Of a DNA stretch of 50,453 nucleotides, positions 26,466 through 40,194 are shown piece by piece. Below the pieces are notes generated by a model, which had not been told where the DNA came from, did no database searches, and worked only from the letters and a program-made list of their open reading frames with translations. Positions within the stretch are counted from its first letter, which is position 1; each line of letters opens with the position of its first letter. Source of the stretch: Lysobacter sp. Root690 (GTDB lineage: Bacteria > Pseudomonadota > Gammaproteobacteria > Xanthomonadales > Xanthomonadaceae); the NCBI RefSeq assembly GCF_001427785.1, contig NZ_LMHM01000013.1:218955-269407 (forward strand), given 5' to 3'. The position numbers and the translations under genes are program-made.

Positions 26466-26887
26466 GGGGCATCGTGGGGCAGACAGGTCGCGGGTGTGCC
26501 GATCGATCGGTTTCGCCACGCCGGCCAGTCGCGACGGTTGATGGAAATCGCGATGGCGCCGAATTCTCCGGTCAGCGCTCTTCCTGCGGCCTAATGATCG
26601 TATGCGGCGACGGTTGATACTGGAGTTATCAAGACAGACGTAATGTCCTTCGGCGCTGCGCAAACCGAACATCTCATCGTGATTGGAGCGGGCGCGATCG
26701 AAGCCGTTTTCGCGACGAGCTGCAATCCCGCGACGCCTTGTACCTGGACGGCACGGTGTCAGTCTGTATGCGCCGCAGTTGCGCAGGGAGGACGCGCGCG
26801 CCAGGCTGGGTCCGATGTTCGGCGTGATCGAATAGCGCGATCGGGTAGATAATCGCTTCAGTCGATTCCGAAGCGAATGGAGGCGTC
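26466..26887. other. Gap with a possible decayed reading frame
   Basis: No intact gene is supported. Near 26690-26835 two overlapping plus-strand frames read RFRDELQSRDALYLDG and then, after a one-base shift, SLYAPQLRREDARARLGPMF before a stop at 26833. They look more protein-like than chance frames here, and could be the end of a frameshifted gene. The rest shows nothing. Confidence 0.3.
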
Positions 26888-27280
26888 ATGGATCCGTACA
26901 ACGCGAACGCAGTGAGGAACGCGGCGAAATCAGCCGTGGTATTGGACAGAACCATGGTGACCACGGCGATGGAACTGCCCGGATACCGGGTCGTGCGCAG
27001 TCTCGGCATGGTCCGCGGCATCGTCGTGCGTTCGCGCTCGATCGTGGGCAATTTTCTCGGCGGCATCCAGACCCTGTTCGGCGGCAACATCACCATTTAT
27101 ACCGAGCTGTGCGAACAGGCTCGGTCCGACACCTATCGCGACATGGTCAAGCACGCCGGCGAGATGGGCGCCAATGCCATCGTCTGCGTTCGTTACGACG
27201 CCACCGAGCTGATGGCCGGGCTCACCGAGGTGCTGTGCTACGGCACGGCGGTGGTCGTCGAGCGCGGTGGCGGCGATTGA
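26888..27280 (+). CDS. YbjQ family protein (UPF0145)
   Basis: A 130-residue protein of the YbjQ/UPF0145 family (dodecin-like pentamers of unknown role, sometimes named heavy-metal-binding domain proteins). Family features: the N-terminal strand [25 protein letters not shown], the [16 protein letters not shown] loop, the helix [22 protein letters not shown] and the final strand CYGTAVVVE. It starts with ATG after GGAGG. The role of the family is not established. Confidence 0.85.
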   Translation: MDPYNANAVRNAAKSAVVLDRTMVTTAMELPGYRVVRSLGMVRGIVVRSRSIVGNFLGGIQTLFGGNITIYTELCEQARSDTYRDMVKHAGEMGANAIVCVRYDATELMAGLTEVLCYGTAVVVERGGGD

Positions 27281-27415
27281 GCCGATGCGCGCCATCGCTG
27301 GTTTCGATGGCGATCCCGGGTTGCCGCTTTGGGCGCAGGGCAATGCGCCTGCGCATCGTTATATTCGGTAACCCGTGCGGCACTTAGCGCCAGACTTGTC
27401 CGAGGGCAGCGGTCG

Positions 27416-28000
27416 ATGAGAAGCCAGATCCGCTTCGTGATGAACGCCGAGGACGAGCGCGCGTTCGCCGCGCAGATATTGTCCGATCCAGGCATCGAGT
27501 TGATCGACGGGCCGCGTTGGTCCTCGTCCGAGCCTGTCGCGCATCGGACGTTCGAGTCGCTGACCGACTACTACTGCATCGTCTGGCCACGCTCGCAGGT
27601 CCCCACCTTGAGCGCCCGTCCGCTCGACAACGGCGAGTGGTATTGCGATTCGCAGGCGCAGACCCTGCAGTGGCTGCGTTCGCGTTCGCTGCCGGGGCTG
27701 CTGACCGAAGGCAGGCTGGCGATTGGGTCTTCGCCGGAACTGGCGGGCGCGGCGCAATTGGAGCGGCGTTACCGGGCCTGGTCGCGCTGGCTCAAGGCGG
27801 CTTATCGCAATCGCCAGTTGTGTTGGCGAAACCCGACGCTGCCGATGCTGCCGGCCGCTCCCGGGCGTTCGGCCAATCCCGGCGAGCCCGACCCGCAGAT
27901 CTGGGTAGGCCCCGGAGCGCTGGATTGGCTGCGGGCGGACCTCAGCCGCCGGGTCAAGGCGTTTCCCGCGGCCGCGGTCGAAGGGGTGCTGGTCGAATAA
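27416..28000 (+). CDS. Hypothetical protein of 194 residues
   Basis: Starts at MRSQIRFVMNAEDE (ATG 27416, preceded by GAGGG). No signal peptide or membrane segment is seen. It is Trp- and Arg-rich, with a conserved-looking core (TDYYCIVWPRSQ, RYRAWSRWLKAAYRN, PDPQIWVGPGALDWL). The alternation of hydrophobic strands and the well-formed N-terminus suggest a real cytoplasmic protein. I do not recognise the family. It ends 164 bases before pyrG and could be an independent unit. Confidence 0.65.
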   Translation: MRSQIRFVMNAEDERAFAAQILSDPGIELIDGPRWSSSEPVAHRTFESLTDYYCIVWPRSQVPTLSARPLDNGEWYCDSQAQTLQWLRSRSLPGLLTEGRLAIGSSPELAGAAQLERRYRAWSRWLKAAYRNRQLCWRNPTLPMLPAAPGRSANPGEPDPQIWVGPGALDWLRADLSRRVKAFPAAAVEGVLVE

Positions 28001-28065
28001 GCCGCCGTTCCCGCGAGCGGTTTTCGCCGCGCTCGGGCCAAATTCGCGCAAATCCTCGCCGTTGA

Positions 28066-30113
<2,048 letters not shown>

Positions 30114-30155
30114 TCCAGCCCCCTGAGCGGCCCCCTGTTCAATTGGAAACACACC

Positions 30156-32805
<2,650 letters not shown>

Positions 32806-32825
32806 GCGCGGCCGGGTCCGCCACG

Positions 32826-33302
32826 ATGAGCGAGAAGACGGGTAGGGGCTGGCTCGGCGTGCTGGTACTGGCGCTGCTGGGCCTGCTCGCCTTCCTGCAG
32901 TACCGCTTGTGGTGGGCCAGCGGCAACGGCGGCGGCGTGTCGGCGTTGCAGGCCCAGGTCGACGGGCAGGTCCGCGAAAACCAGGGATTGCAGCAGCGCA
33001 ACGATGCGCTCGCGGCCGAAGTCGAGGACCTCAAGTCCGGCGAAGCCGCGGTCGAGGAACGCGCGCGCAGCGAGCTGGGCATGATCAGGCCGGGCGAGAC
33101 CTTCTATCGCGTGGTCGAAGCGCGGCCGTCGGCGCCCGGTCCCAACGCGGCGGCGGCGGTCAGCGCGGTCCAGAACGGTCCGGTGCAGGACGTGCCCGAT
33201 GCGGACGCCGAGCCGGGCCTGGAAGAGCAGGTCGATGAACCGCCGACCGAACTGCCGCCGGCCGCGCCCGAACCTCACCCCGCGCCGGCTCCCGCGCATT
33301 GA
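32826..33302 (+). CDS. ftsB: Cell division protein FtsB
   Basis: A 158-residue bitopic membrane protein of the divisome FtsQLB complex. Transmembrane helix about 9-26 (WLGVLVLALLGLLAFLQY), then a coiled coil (about 38-75, with heptad LQAQV...NQGLQQRNDALAAEVEDL) and the conserved ARSELGMIRPGETFYRVVE. After this core the protein carries a Pro/Ala/Glu-rich tail of about 60 residues that typical FtsB of about 100 residues lacks. It lies between eno and ispD as in many gammaproteobacteria. Confidence 0.92.
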   Translation: MSEKTGRGWLGVLVLALLGLLAFLQYRLWWASGNGGGVSALQAQVDGQVRENQGLQQRNDALAAEVEDLKSGEAAVEERARSELGMIRPGETFYRVVEARPSAPGPNAAAAVSAVQNGPVQDVPDADAEPGLEEQVDEPPTELPPAAPEPHPAPAPAH

Positions 33303-33377
33303 TCCGATCGATGCCGCCCGCGCTCGGGCGGTTCGATCCGATCAAGGCGGACCGAGCATGATCTTCTGGAGCGCCGC

Positions 33378-34073
33378 ATGATCTGGGCCGTGATTCCCGC
33401 CGCCGGCAGCGGCCGGCGCTTCGGCGGGCCAACCCCGAAGCAATACCTGCAGGCGGCCGGCAAGCCGCTGATCGAACACGCCCTGAGCGCGTTGCTGTCG
33501 CATCCGCGCATCGCCGGGGCGATGGTCGCGTTGTCGGCCGACGACGAACGCTGGCCGGGCTGGACCCAGTTGTGCGGCAAACCGGTGCTGCGTTGCGTCG
33601 GCGGCGGCGAACGCGCCGATTCGGTGCTGGCCGCCTTGCGCGCCTTGCCGGCGCAGGTCGACGAGCACGCGCTGGTGCTGGTGCATGACGCGGCGCGGCC
33701 CAACCTGCGCGGCGAGGATATCGACCGGCTGATCGCCGCGGCCGAGTCGGGCGCCGACGGCGCGGACGGTGCGGTTCTGGGCGCACCGCTGCGCGACACC
33801 CTCAAGCGCGCCGAGTCCGGCCGCATCGCGAGGACCGAACCGCGCGACGGCCTATGGCGCGCGTTCACCCCGCAGGCGTTCGCGCGCGGCGCGCTGACCG
33901 CGGCGCTGAACGACGCGGCGGCGCAAGGCGTGATCGTGACCGACGAAGCTTCGGCGATGGAGCGTGTCGGCGCGAAGCCGGTGCTGGTCGAGGGGCGCGA
34001 GGATAATTTGAAGGTGACGACGCCGGCGGATCTGGTGTTGGCGGAGTTTTTGTTGAGGGCTGGGCGGGGGTGA
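33378..34073 (+). CDS. ispD: 2-C-methyl-D-erythritol 4-phosphate cytidylyltransferase
   Basis: A 231-residue MEP-pathway enzyme that joins CTP and MEP. The nucleotide motif is intact: AVIPAAGSGRRFGGPTPKQY (about 4-23), followed by the ARPNL/HDAARP segment and VTDEASAMERVG near the end. GGAG precedes the ATG at 33378 by seven bases. Unusually, ispF is not fused or directly adjacent but lies 468 bp away behind a repeat-rich gap. Confidence 0.95.
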   Translation: MIWAVIPAAGSGRRFGGPTPKQYLQAAGKPLIEHALSALLSHPRIAGAMVALSADDERWPGWTQLCGKPVLRCVGGGERADSVLAALRALPAQVDEHALVLVHDAARPNLRGEDIDRLIAAAESGADGADGAVLGAPLRDTLKRAESGRIARTEPRDGLWRAFTPQAFARGALTAALNDAAAQGVIVTDEASAMERVGAKPVLVEGREDNLKVTTPADLVLAEFLLRAGRG

Positions 34074-34150
34074 TTGGTGGGGTGTTGAGAGAAGTGATGC
34101 TTGGTTTGCTGGTTTGCTTGTTTGATGATCGAACGCCGAACGCCAACGTT

Positions 34151-34227
34151 GAATGTTGAATGTTGAATGTTGAATGTTGAATGTTGAATGTCGAATGTCG
34201 AATGTCGAATGTCGAATGTCGAATGCT
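34151..34227 (+). repeat. Heptamer tandem repeat, 11 units GAATGTT/GAATGTC
   Basis: Five GAATGTT units, five GAATGTC units, then one GAATGCT. The sharp switch from T-ending to C-ending units suggests expansion in two blocks. No coding frame uses it. Confidence 0.95.
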
Positions 34228-34344
34228 CGACAAGTCGACAGTTTGAAAAACCGATAGATCGGCACTTTGCTTTGCCGATGGATCATTTGGGTGTTGCGCC
34301 GTTGGCATTTCCGTCTCAGAGACTTCAGCGCGTTCCAACCAGCC

Positions 34345-34379
34345 CGTCATTCCCGCGAAGGCGGGAATCCAGAGACTTC
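34345..34379 (+). repeat. REP-like palindrome, copy 1
   Basis: CGTCATTCCCGCGAAGGCGGGAATCCAG-type element with an internal TTCCCGC / GCGGGAA hairpin. Short palindromes of this type are widely dispersed in Xanthomonadaceae. It is in direct orientation to copy 2 (34398-34432). Confidence 0.85.
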
Positions 34380-34397
34380 AGCACCATGCCTCCAGGT

Positions 34398-34432
34398 CGT
34401 CATTCCCGCGAACGCGGGAATCCAGCGACTTT
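34398..34432 (+). repeat. REP-like palindrome, copy 2
   Basis: Same element as copy 1 with C in place of G at the hairpin loop (GAACGCGGG). It forms an inverted pair with copy 3. Confidence 0.85.
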
Positions 34433-34448
34433 CGTGCGAGAACGTTTG

Positions 34449-34482
34449 AAGTCACTGGATTCCCGCCTTCGCGGGAATGACG
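34449..34482 (-). repeat. REP-like palindrome, copy 3 (inverted)
   Basis: CTGGATTCCCGCCTTCGCGGGAATGACG is the reverse complement of the copies at 34345 and 34398. Copies 2 and 3 face each other with a 16-base spacer, giving a large potential hairpin upstream of ispF. Confidence 0.85.
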
Positions 34483-34500
34483 ATAGGTGAGTACGCTGTT

Positions 34501-34521
34501 CCCAATCCCCAATCCCCAATC
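34501..34521 (+). repeat. Short heptamer repeat, CCCAATC x3
   Basis: Three units CCCAATC immediately before the ispF leader. It matches the AATCCC(C/G) repeat family seen near 36224 and 45575-45688. Confidence 0.75.
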
Positions 34522-34541
34522 CCACCCCAGAGACCCCAACC

Positions 34542-35015
34542 ATGCGCATAGGCCAAGGCTACGACGTCCACGCATTCGGCGACGGCGACCACGTCATGCT
34601 CGGCGGCGTGCGGGTGCCGCACGATCGCGGCGTGCTGGCGCATTCCGACGGCGACGTGGTCCTGCACGCGCTGTGCGATGCGATGCTCGGCGCGCTCGCG
34701 CTCGGCGACATCGGCCAGCACTTTCCGCCCAGCGACGAACGCTGGCGCGGCGCCGACAGCCGTACGTTCCTGCGTCACTGCAACAGCTTGATCGGCGAAC
34801 GCGGCTATCGCCTCGGCAATGCCGACATCACCGTGGTCTGCGAGCGGCCGAAGGTCGGCCCGCATGCGCTGGCGATGCGCGAGGCGATCGCGGCCGATCT
34901 GGGCGTCGAGGTCGATGCGATCAGCGTCAAGGCCACCACCTCGGAACAATTGGGATTCACCGGCCGCCGCGAAGGCATCGCGGCGATGGCGGTATGTCTG
35001 CTGCTGCGCGCCTGA
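34542..35015 (+). CDS. ispF: 2-C-methyl-D-erythritol 2,4-cyclodiphosphate synthase
   Basis: A 157-residue MEP-pathway enzyme forming the cyclic diphosphate. Zinc ligands are visible in YDVHAF (D8, H10) and AHSDGD with H42; the C-terminus has [25 protein letters not shown], a family hallmark. The ATG at 34542 is preceded only by a weak CAGAGA. It is followed after 73 bases by truD. Confidence 0.95.
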   Translation: MRIGQGYDVHAFGDGDHVMLGGVRVPHDRGVLAHSDGDVVLHALCDAMLGALALGDIGQHFPPSDERWRGADSRTFLRHCNSLIGERGYRLGNADITVVCERPKVGPHALAMREAIAADLGVEVDAISVKATTSEQLGFTGRREGIAAMAVCLLLRA

Positions 35016-35088
35016 GCGCGCCGCGTCGCGAATAACGCCGCGCGATTACGCTACTTCACTGCAATACGCTTCCACGGATCAGCACGAC

Positions 35089-36213
35089 TTGAATTTCCCC
35101 GACCAAACCTCGCACGACCCCTCGCACGACGCGTCGACCATCAACATCGAAGCGACGTCCGCGCCCGAGCACAGCCTGCCGCGCGCCCACGGCGCGCCCG
35201 CGCTGCGCGCGCGCATCCGCAACGCGCCCGAGGATTTCCGGGTCGAGGAACTGCCCGGTTTCGCCGCCAGCGGCAGCGGCGAGCATCTGCTGCTGACCAT
35301 CGAAAAGCGCGGCATGAACACCGCGTTCGCGGCCAAGCGGCTGGCGGCCTGGGCCGGCATCGGCGAGGTCGGCATCGGCTATGCCGGGATGAAGGACCGC
35401 CACGCGGTCACCGTGCAGCGTTTCAGCGTGCATCTGCCCAAGCGCGTCGCGCCCGATCTGGCCTTGCTGGAAAGCGACGACCTGCGCGTGCTCGAACACC
35501 AGTGGCATGCGAAGAAACTGCCGCGCGGCGCGCTGGCCGGCAATCGCTTCGTGTTGACCCTGCGCAACGTCGAAGGCGAGCGCGAGGCGATCGAAGCGCG
35601 ACTGGCGCAGATCGCCGCGCACGGTGTGCCCAACTATTTCGGCGAACAACGTTTCGGCCGCGGCGGCGACAACGTCGCCAATGCGCTGGCGATGTTCGCC
35701 GGCCGCCGCATGGGCCGCGAGCAGCGCAGCATGCTGCTGTCGGCGGCGCGTTCGGAATTGTTCAATCGGGTGCTGGCCGCGCGCGTCAACGACCGCAGTT
35801 GGAGCGGTCTGCGCGAGGGCGCGCCGCTGGCCGGCGAGGTCTGGGCGCTGGCTGGCAGCCGCAGCGTGTTCGGTCCGGAGCCGTGGAACGACACCTTGGC
35901 CCAGCGTCTGGCCGAATTCGACCTGCACCCCAGCGGCCCGTTGTGGGGCCGCGGTGAACTGCGCAGCCAGGACGAAGTGCGCGAACTGGAGCTGTCGGCC
36001 CTGCACGGCGAACAGGCGGTGGCCCTGCGCACCGGCCTGGAACTGGCCGGTCTGGATCAGGAGCGCCGCGCGCTGCGGCTGCGCCCGGACGCACCGGCGT
36101 GGCGCTGGCTCGAGGACGATGTGCTGGAAGTCGGCTTCGCCTTGCCGGCCGGCGCCTACGCGACCGTGGTCCTGGCCGAACTGGGCGAGATCGAATCCGG
36201 CGCCCACGCCTAG
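35089..36213 (+). CDS. truD: tRNA pseudouridine(13) synthase
   Basis: A 374-residue enzyme that makes pseudouridine at position 13 of tRNA-Glu. The catalytic Asp is D103 in [36 protein letters not shown] and the [19 protein letters not shown]-terminal block are family-typical. No ATG precedes the first conserved block, so I place the start at TTG 35089 (LNFPDQ); the ribosome binding site there is weak. The next possible ATG (MNTAF) would remove the N-terminal fold. Confidence 0.9.
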   Translation: MNFPDQTSHDPSHDASTINIEATSAPEHSLPRAHGAPALRARIRNAPEDFRVEELPGFAASGSGEHLLLTIEKRGMNTAFAAKRLAAWAGIGEVGIGYAGMKDRHAVTVQRFSVHLPKRVAPDLALLESDDLRVLEHQWHAKKLPRGALAGNRFVLTLRNVEGEREAIEARLAQIAAHGVPNYFGEQRFGRGGDNVANALAMFAGRRMGREQRSMLLSAARSELFNRVLAARVNDRSWSGLREGAPLAGEVWALAGSRSVFGPEPWNDTLAQRLAEFDLHPSGPLWGRGELRSQDEVRELELSALHGEQAVALRTGLELAGLDQERRALRLRPDAPAWRWLEDDVLEVGFALPAGAYATVVLAELGEIESGAHA

Positions 36214-36223
36214 CCAAAGCGCA

Positions 36224-36251
36224 AATCCCGAACCACGAATTCCTGATCCCG
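36224..36251 (+). repeat. Degenerate heptamer repeat after truD
   Basis: Four units AATCCCG, AACCACG, AATTCCT, GATCCCG follow the truD stop. They share the 7-base period and the AATCCC core with the repeats near 45575-45688. Confidence 0.65.
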
Positions 36252-36402
36252 GCCTCAAACCCGACCGCTCGTCGGGTGGTATCGGCCGGCACTGGATCAC
36301 GGTTTCAGCGGGCGTATAAGCCAAGTAACAGTCGGCAGGGGCCGGCTGCCGCCCGGCTCCGGTTTCGGGACCGGGTTCCATGCACGTCAGGGAGCCCAGG
36401 TC

Positions 36403-36648
36403 ATGAACGCTCTATCGCGTATTGCCGTCCTGTCGTTGTCCGTTCTGGGGTTGGCCGCTTGCGCCGGCACCCAGGCCCGCAGCAGCTATGTCGAACCCGC
36501 CAGCGTCGCCCCGCAGGCCTCTTCGGAAATGAGCCGCGACGATCGCTACATCGCCACGGTCGAGCGCATCGCCCGGCGCCGCGGCATCGGCGTGGTGTGG
36601 ATCAATCCGCCCAATCGCGAACGCGCCGTGGCGCAGCAGGTCGAATAA
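36403..36648 (+). CDS. Small lipoprotein, 81 residues
   Basis: Signal peptide with lipobox (MNALSRIAVLSLSVLGLAAC, C20). The mature part is 62 residues: a polar linker (ARSSYVEPASVAPQ) and a helical end (MSRDDRYIATVERIARRRGIGVVWINPP) that looks conserved. AGGGAG lies about 14 bases before the ATG. No family is recognised. It sits after truD and is convergent with smr. Confidence 0.75.
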   Translation: MNALSRIAVLSLSVLGLAACAGTQARSSYVEPASVAPQASSEMSRDDRYIATVERIARRRGIGVVWINPPNRERAVAQQVE

Positions 36649-36666
36649 GCGCGATCGCCGCGCCGC

Positions 36667-37245
36667 TCAGCGCCGCCGCTGCGGCGGCGCGAGCAACACC
36701 AGCACCGCGCCGGTGCCGCCCTGCGCGGGCGGCGCGGAGTGGAAGGCGAGGATGTCCGCGCGCTGGCGCAGCATCCGGTCGACCAGATTCTTGAGCACCG
36801 GCAAACCGCGGCTGTCCACATAGTCGCTGCCGCCGTTGCGGCCCTTGCCGTGGATCACCCGCACGCAGCCCAGACCGTGTTCGCGCGCGTCGTTGAGGAA
36901 GGCGCGCAGCAGCGCTTCGGCTTCGCGCGCCGGGCTGCCGTGCAGGTCGAGTTCCTCTTGCGCCGAGATCTCGCCGCGGCGCAGGCGCGCGAACACCCGC
37001 GGCGGCAATTCGTCGCGGCGATAACTCAGCGCGTCGCCGGCCTCGAGCAGACTCTCGTCGAGGGCGTGACGGAATTCCTCGCGCGCCAGGGCTTCGTCGC
37101 GTTCGGCCATGCGCGCGCGCGGCCGCGGCTTGGGCGCGGTCGGCGGCAGGACCGCATCGGGCAGGCGGCGGACCTCGCCGATCGCGGCGCGGAACAGGGC
37201 CGCGTCGTCGCTGTCGTCGTCGGGGCGGTCGGGCGGGGGCGTCAT
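36667..37245 (-). CDS. Smr domain protein (SmrA/YfaL-type, DUF1832-like)
   Basis: A 192-residue protein. The C-terminal Smr domain (about 95-185) carries LDLHG (99-103) and IHGKG (131-135), the two family motifs of MutS2-C/Smr nucleases. The N-terminal 90 residues are charged and probably helical. Known Smr proteins nick branched DNA or act on ribosomal RNA. I place the start at ATG 37245, which begins the typical MTPPP...DDAALFRAAIGEVRRLP block; no good ribosome binding site helps. A lux-box dyad lies 276 bases upstream. Confidence 0.87.
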   Translation of the reverse strand: MTPPPDRPDDDSDDAALFRAAIGEVRRLPDAVLPPTAPKPRPRARMAERDEALAREEFRHALDESLLEAGDALSYRRDELPPRVFARLRRGEISAQEELDLHGSPAREAEALLRAFLNDAREHGLGCVRVIHGKGRNGGSDYVDSRGLPVLKNLVDRMLRQRADILAFHSAPPAQGGTGAVLVLLAPPQRRR

Positions 37246-37799
37246 GGCCACAGGATAGTCGGCGCGGGGCCGTGGTGCAGGCAACGGGCGGGTCATCGGG
37301 CCGCGTCGTCGAAACCGGGCCATCGAACCCAGCGCGATCAGACGCCGCGCCATTAAAAGCCCCGGCCCTTCCTTGGGACTTGCGGACCGTCGGTATCGGG
37401 CCGGCACCGGGGAAAACTGCTGCCGCGGAGTCGGTCGGCAAGTCCCCTCGCGCAAGCGCGCATGCCTCGACGTGTACCGCGGTGCGAAGTTGAACATGGC
37501 GCACGCGGCACCGATGCGGCGCCTGTAAGAACTGACAGGCGCATGCACGAGCGGGCAGGGCAGTGCGAACGCGCCGCATCGCCGATGAGGCCAACGCGCC
37601 GCGAGTACGCAGGCTTAAGGCGAAAGCTTGATGTGCTTTGGATAACGCATCGGCCGAGCGATCCTTCTGGATACGGCTCGGACCGGTCAGTCCTGACGCA
37701 GGCCATCGTCAGTTATCGACGAAACGGCAGATTCGGCAAAGTGTCGATTGATCGTGTAACCCGGACATCAAGCGCGGCGCGGAGCGCGCCGTCACCGCC
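37246..37799. other. Gap between smr and luxR holding a lux-box dyad
   Basis: This 554-bp stretch has no convincing gene on either strand. I looked specifically for a LuxI-type synthase, which is often next to luxR and of about this length, and found none in six frames. The 24-bp palindrome at 37519-37542 is the clear feature. Confidence 0.6.
37519..37542. promoter_or_regulatory. lux-box-type dyad (CCTGT-N8-ACAGG)
   Basis: A perfect inverted repeat of 8 bases each side (GCGCCTGT / ACAGGCGC) with an 8-base spacer AAGAACTG. The core CCTGT-N8-ACAGG within 20 bases is the geometry of the classical lux box bound by LuxR-type regulators. It lies 260 bases downstream of the luxR stop and 276 bases upstream of the smr start, on DNA with no other recognised feature. 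Binding by the local LuxR is inferred. Confidence 0.65.
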
Positions 37800-38543
37800 T
37801 CACAGCAGGATCAACCCCAGCGCCACCGCGCGCGCGCAGGCCGCGCGCCGGCCCTTGACGCCCAATTTGCGCGAGACCTGCTGCAGATGGAAATTCACCG
37901 TGCGCTCGCTGATGCGCAGGATCATCGAGATCTCCCACGAGGTCTTGCCGACCGCCGACCAGCGCAGCACTTCGCACTCGCGCTCGCTCAGGCGCGGTGC
38001 GCTGCGCGGCCGCCGCAGCAGGCGATCGATCGCGGCGTGCATGCAGCTGACGAAATACACCGACTCGCCGATCAGCGGGATCAGCTCGCGCGGATCGAGC
38101 ACGGCCTTGTGGGTGAAGGTGGTGAAAGCCCAATGGGTCGACGGCGACCAGCTCGGCACGGTGATGCCGCCGTGCAGGCCGAATTCGCCGGCCTGGATCA
38201 GGGTCTTGCGGGTGCGCTGGGCCAGCGAGGCGCCGGGCGGTTCGTAGTTGGTGCGGCCGCGCGAATTCCAGGCCGCCGCCGGAAAACCTTCGCGCGACAT
38301 CACGATGCGAGGATCGGTCTGCTCGGCCTGCGGCGTGAACAGGCGCGGATAGGTCTTGGACCAGTCGCTGTCGAAATCCTCGAAGAACAGGAAGTCCGCG
38401 CCGCCGCTCAGCGGTTCGCGCAGTTTCGTCGCATAGCCGTGATGCTCGAAGCCGATGGCCTTGGTATACGCCGCGGTGAACGACTTCACCTCGTCCATCG
38501 TGTTGGCGCGCATCACGCGATCGATATGATCCCAATACTCCAT
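37800..38543 (-). CDS. LuxR family quorum-sensing-type regulator
   Basis: A 247-residue transcription factor with an N-terminal autoinducer-binding domain and a C-terminal LuxR helix-turn-helix. Ligand-pocket positions can be matched: W61 and Y65 in DWSKTY, D77-P78 in TDP, and W92. These match AHL-type LuxR proteins rather than plant-responsive solos, which change the W/Y pair. There are three extra residues between Y65 and D77 compared with TraR. The HTH reads [20 protein letters not shown]...[19 protein letters not shown]. It interrupts a truD-smr-surE order and has no luxI in the window, so it behaves as a LuxR solo here. Confidence 0.9.
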   Translation of the reverse strand: MEYWDHIDRVMRANTMDEVKSFTAAYTKAIGFEHHGYATKLREPLSGGADFLFFEDFDSDWSKTYPRLFTPQAEQTDPRIVMSREGFPAAAWNSRGRTNYEPPGASLAQRTRKTLIQAGEFGLHGGITVPSWSPSTHWAFTTFTHKAVLDPRELIPLIGESVYFVSCMHAAIDRLLRRPRSAPRLSERECEVLRWSAVGKTSWEISMILRISERTVNFHLQQVSRKLGVKGRRAACARAVALGLILL

Positions 38544-38679
38544 GCCGTGCTGTGTACCTGCGTCCCGGCGGTCGTGGGCTCATCATAACGCCGCTCGGCC
38601 GCCGCGTGCGGCGCGGGGGCGCCGGCCATATCGGGTATCATCTGGGGCTGGTTTGCCAGCTTTTTACTTGCGGAGTCTC

Positions 38680-39492
38680 ATGCGCGTATTGGTCTCCAAC
38701 GACGACGGTGTCGACGCCCCCGGCATTCGCATCCTCGCCCAGGGCCTGCGCGACGCCGGTCACGAAGTGCTGGTGGTCGCGCCCGACCGCGACCGCTCCG
38801 GCGCGAGCAATTCGCTGACCCTGGACATGCCGGTGCGCGTGAGCAAGCTCGACGACAGCACCTGGCGCGTCTACGGCACGCCGACCGACTGCGTGCATGT
38901 GGCGATCACCGGCATGCTCGAGATCGAGCCCGACATCGTCGTGTCCGGCATCAACAACACCGCCAACATGGGCGACGACGTGATCTATTCGGGCACCGTC
39001 GCCGCGGCGATGGAAGGCCGCTTCCTCGGCCTGCCCGCGGTCGCGGTGTCGCTGGCGACCGCCGATCACGTCGGCCATCACTACGAAAGCGCCGCGCGCG
39101 CGGCGGTCGAGATCATCGCCCGCCTGCGCACCGACCCGTTGCCGGCCGACACCATCCTCAACGTCAACGTGCCCGATCTGCCGTGGAGCGAGATCGCCGG
39201 GTTCGAAGTCAGCCGCCTGGGCAATCGCCATCGCGCCGAAGCCTGCGTGCAGCAACAAGATCCGCGTGGCCGCCAGTGGTGGTGGATCGGCGCGGCCGGC
39301 GCCGAGGCCGACGCCGGCCCGGGCACCGATTTCAACGCGGTGCGCACCGGCAATATCTCGATCACCCCGATCCATGTCGATCTGACCCGTTATCAGGCCC
39401 TGGAGCAGGTCGCCAGTTGGGTCGGCGGCCTGGCCAGCGCGCTCGATGACGCGGTGGCTGTTGTAACTCCGGACGCGGAGCGCTCGCAATGA
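38680..39492 (+). CDS. surE: 5'/3'-nucleotidase, survival protein SurE
   Basis: A 270-residue metal-dependent phosphatase acting on nucleoside monophosphates. The N-terminal metal site is NDDG (8-11), with S40-type DRDRSGASN and the later [25 protein letters not shown], the family's hallmark. GGAG is four bases upstream of the ATG. It overlaps pcm by 4 bp (ATGA), as in many gammaproteobacteria where surE-pcm are stationary-phase survival genes. Confidence 0.95.
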   Translation: MRVLVSNDDGVDAPGIRILAQGLRDAGHEVLVVAPDRDRSGASNSLTLDMPVRVSKLDDSTWRVYGTPTDCVHVAITGMLEIEPDIVVSGINNTANMGDDVIYSGTVAAAMEGRFLGLPAVAVSLATADHVGHHYESAARAAVEIIARLRTDPLPADTILNVNVPDLPWSEIAGFEVSRLGNRHRAEACVQQQDPRGRQWWWIGAAGAEADAGPGTDFNAVRTGNISITPIHVDLTRYQALEQVASWVGGLASALDDAVAVVTPDAERSQ

Positions 39493-40169
39493 TCCAGCGC
39501 ATGCGTCTGCAGCCCGAGGCGATCGGCAGCGGGCTGACCTCGCAGCGGGTCCGCGACCGCCTGGTCGAGCGCCTGCGCGAATCGGGCCTGCGCGACGAGC
39601 GCGTGCTCAACGCGATCCGCACCGTGCCGCGGCATCTGTTCGTCGACGAAGCGTTGGCGATGCGCGCCTACGAAGACACCGCGCTGCCGATCGGCCACGG
39701 CCAGACCATTTCGCAGCCGTGGGTGGTGGCCAAGATGACCGAGGCCCTGCTTGAGGACGGCATTCCCGGCAAGGTGCTGGAAATCGGCACCGGTTCGGGT
39801 TATCAGGCCGCGATCCTGGCCGCGCTGGGCCTGGAAGTGCATACCGTCGAACGCATCGGCGAACTGCTGCGTACCGCGCGCAAGCGCTTTCGCCAATTGG
39901 GCTTGAACGTGCGCAGCAAGCACGACGACGGCCGCATCGGCTGGCCCGAGAACGGCCCGTTCGACGCGATCATCGTCACCGCCGCGGCGCCGGCGCTGGT
40001 CGACGCGCTCACCGACCAGCTCGCGCCCAACGGCACCCTGATCGCGCCGGTCGGCGCGGCTTCGTCGCAGTCGCTGCTCAAGCTGCGCAAGGACGCCGAC
40101 GGCACCATCAGCCAACACACGCTCGCGCCGGTGGTCTTCGTGCCGCTGCTGTCGGGCATGATCGACTGA
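39489..40169 (+). CDS. pcm: Protein-L-isoaspartate O-methyltransferase
   Basis: A 226-residue SAM-dependent enzyme that methylates abnormal L-isoaspartyl residues to start their repair. Family motifs: [17 protein letters not shown] (substrate and cofactor region) and [18 protein letters not shown] (SAM binding). Length fits the family. It overlaps surE and is 25 bases before yqaA. Confidence 0.95.
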   Translation: MIQRMRLQPEAIGSGLTSQRVRDRLVERLRESGLRDERVLNAIRTVPRHLFVDEALAMRAYEDTALPIGHGQTISQPWVVAKMTEALLEDGIPGKVLEIGTGSGYQAAILAALGLEVHTVERIGELLRTARKRFRQLGLNVRSKHDDGRIGWPENGPFDAIIVTAAAPALVDALTDQLAPNGTLIAPVGAASSQSLLKLRKDADGTISQHTLAPVVFVPLLSGMID

Positions 40170-40194
40170 ACACGATTCGCGACAGAGGCACGAT

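Larger units (their letters stand above)
34074..34541. other. Repeat-rich gap splitting ispD from ispF
   Basis: No gene. It holds an 11-unit heptamer repeat (34151-34227), three REP-like palindromes (34345-34482) and a short CCCAATC triplet (34501-34521) directly before ispF. Nothing else is recognised. Confidence 0.8.

Noticed and set aside
34345-34482. CRISPR-like array of three repeats
   Set aside because: The copies are palindromic, differ in orientation, and are not evenly spaced. They fit REP-type elements.
37246-37799. A possible luxI gene beside luxR
   Set aside because: All six frames were read; none shows the conserved Arg, Phe, Trp and Asp pattern of AHL synthases.
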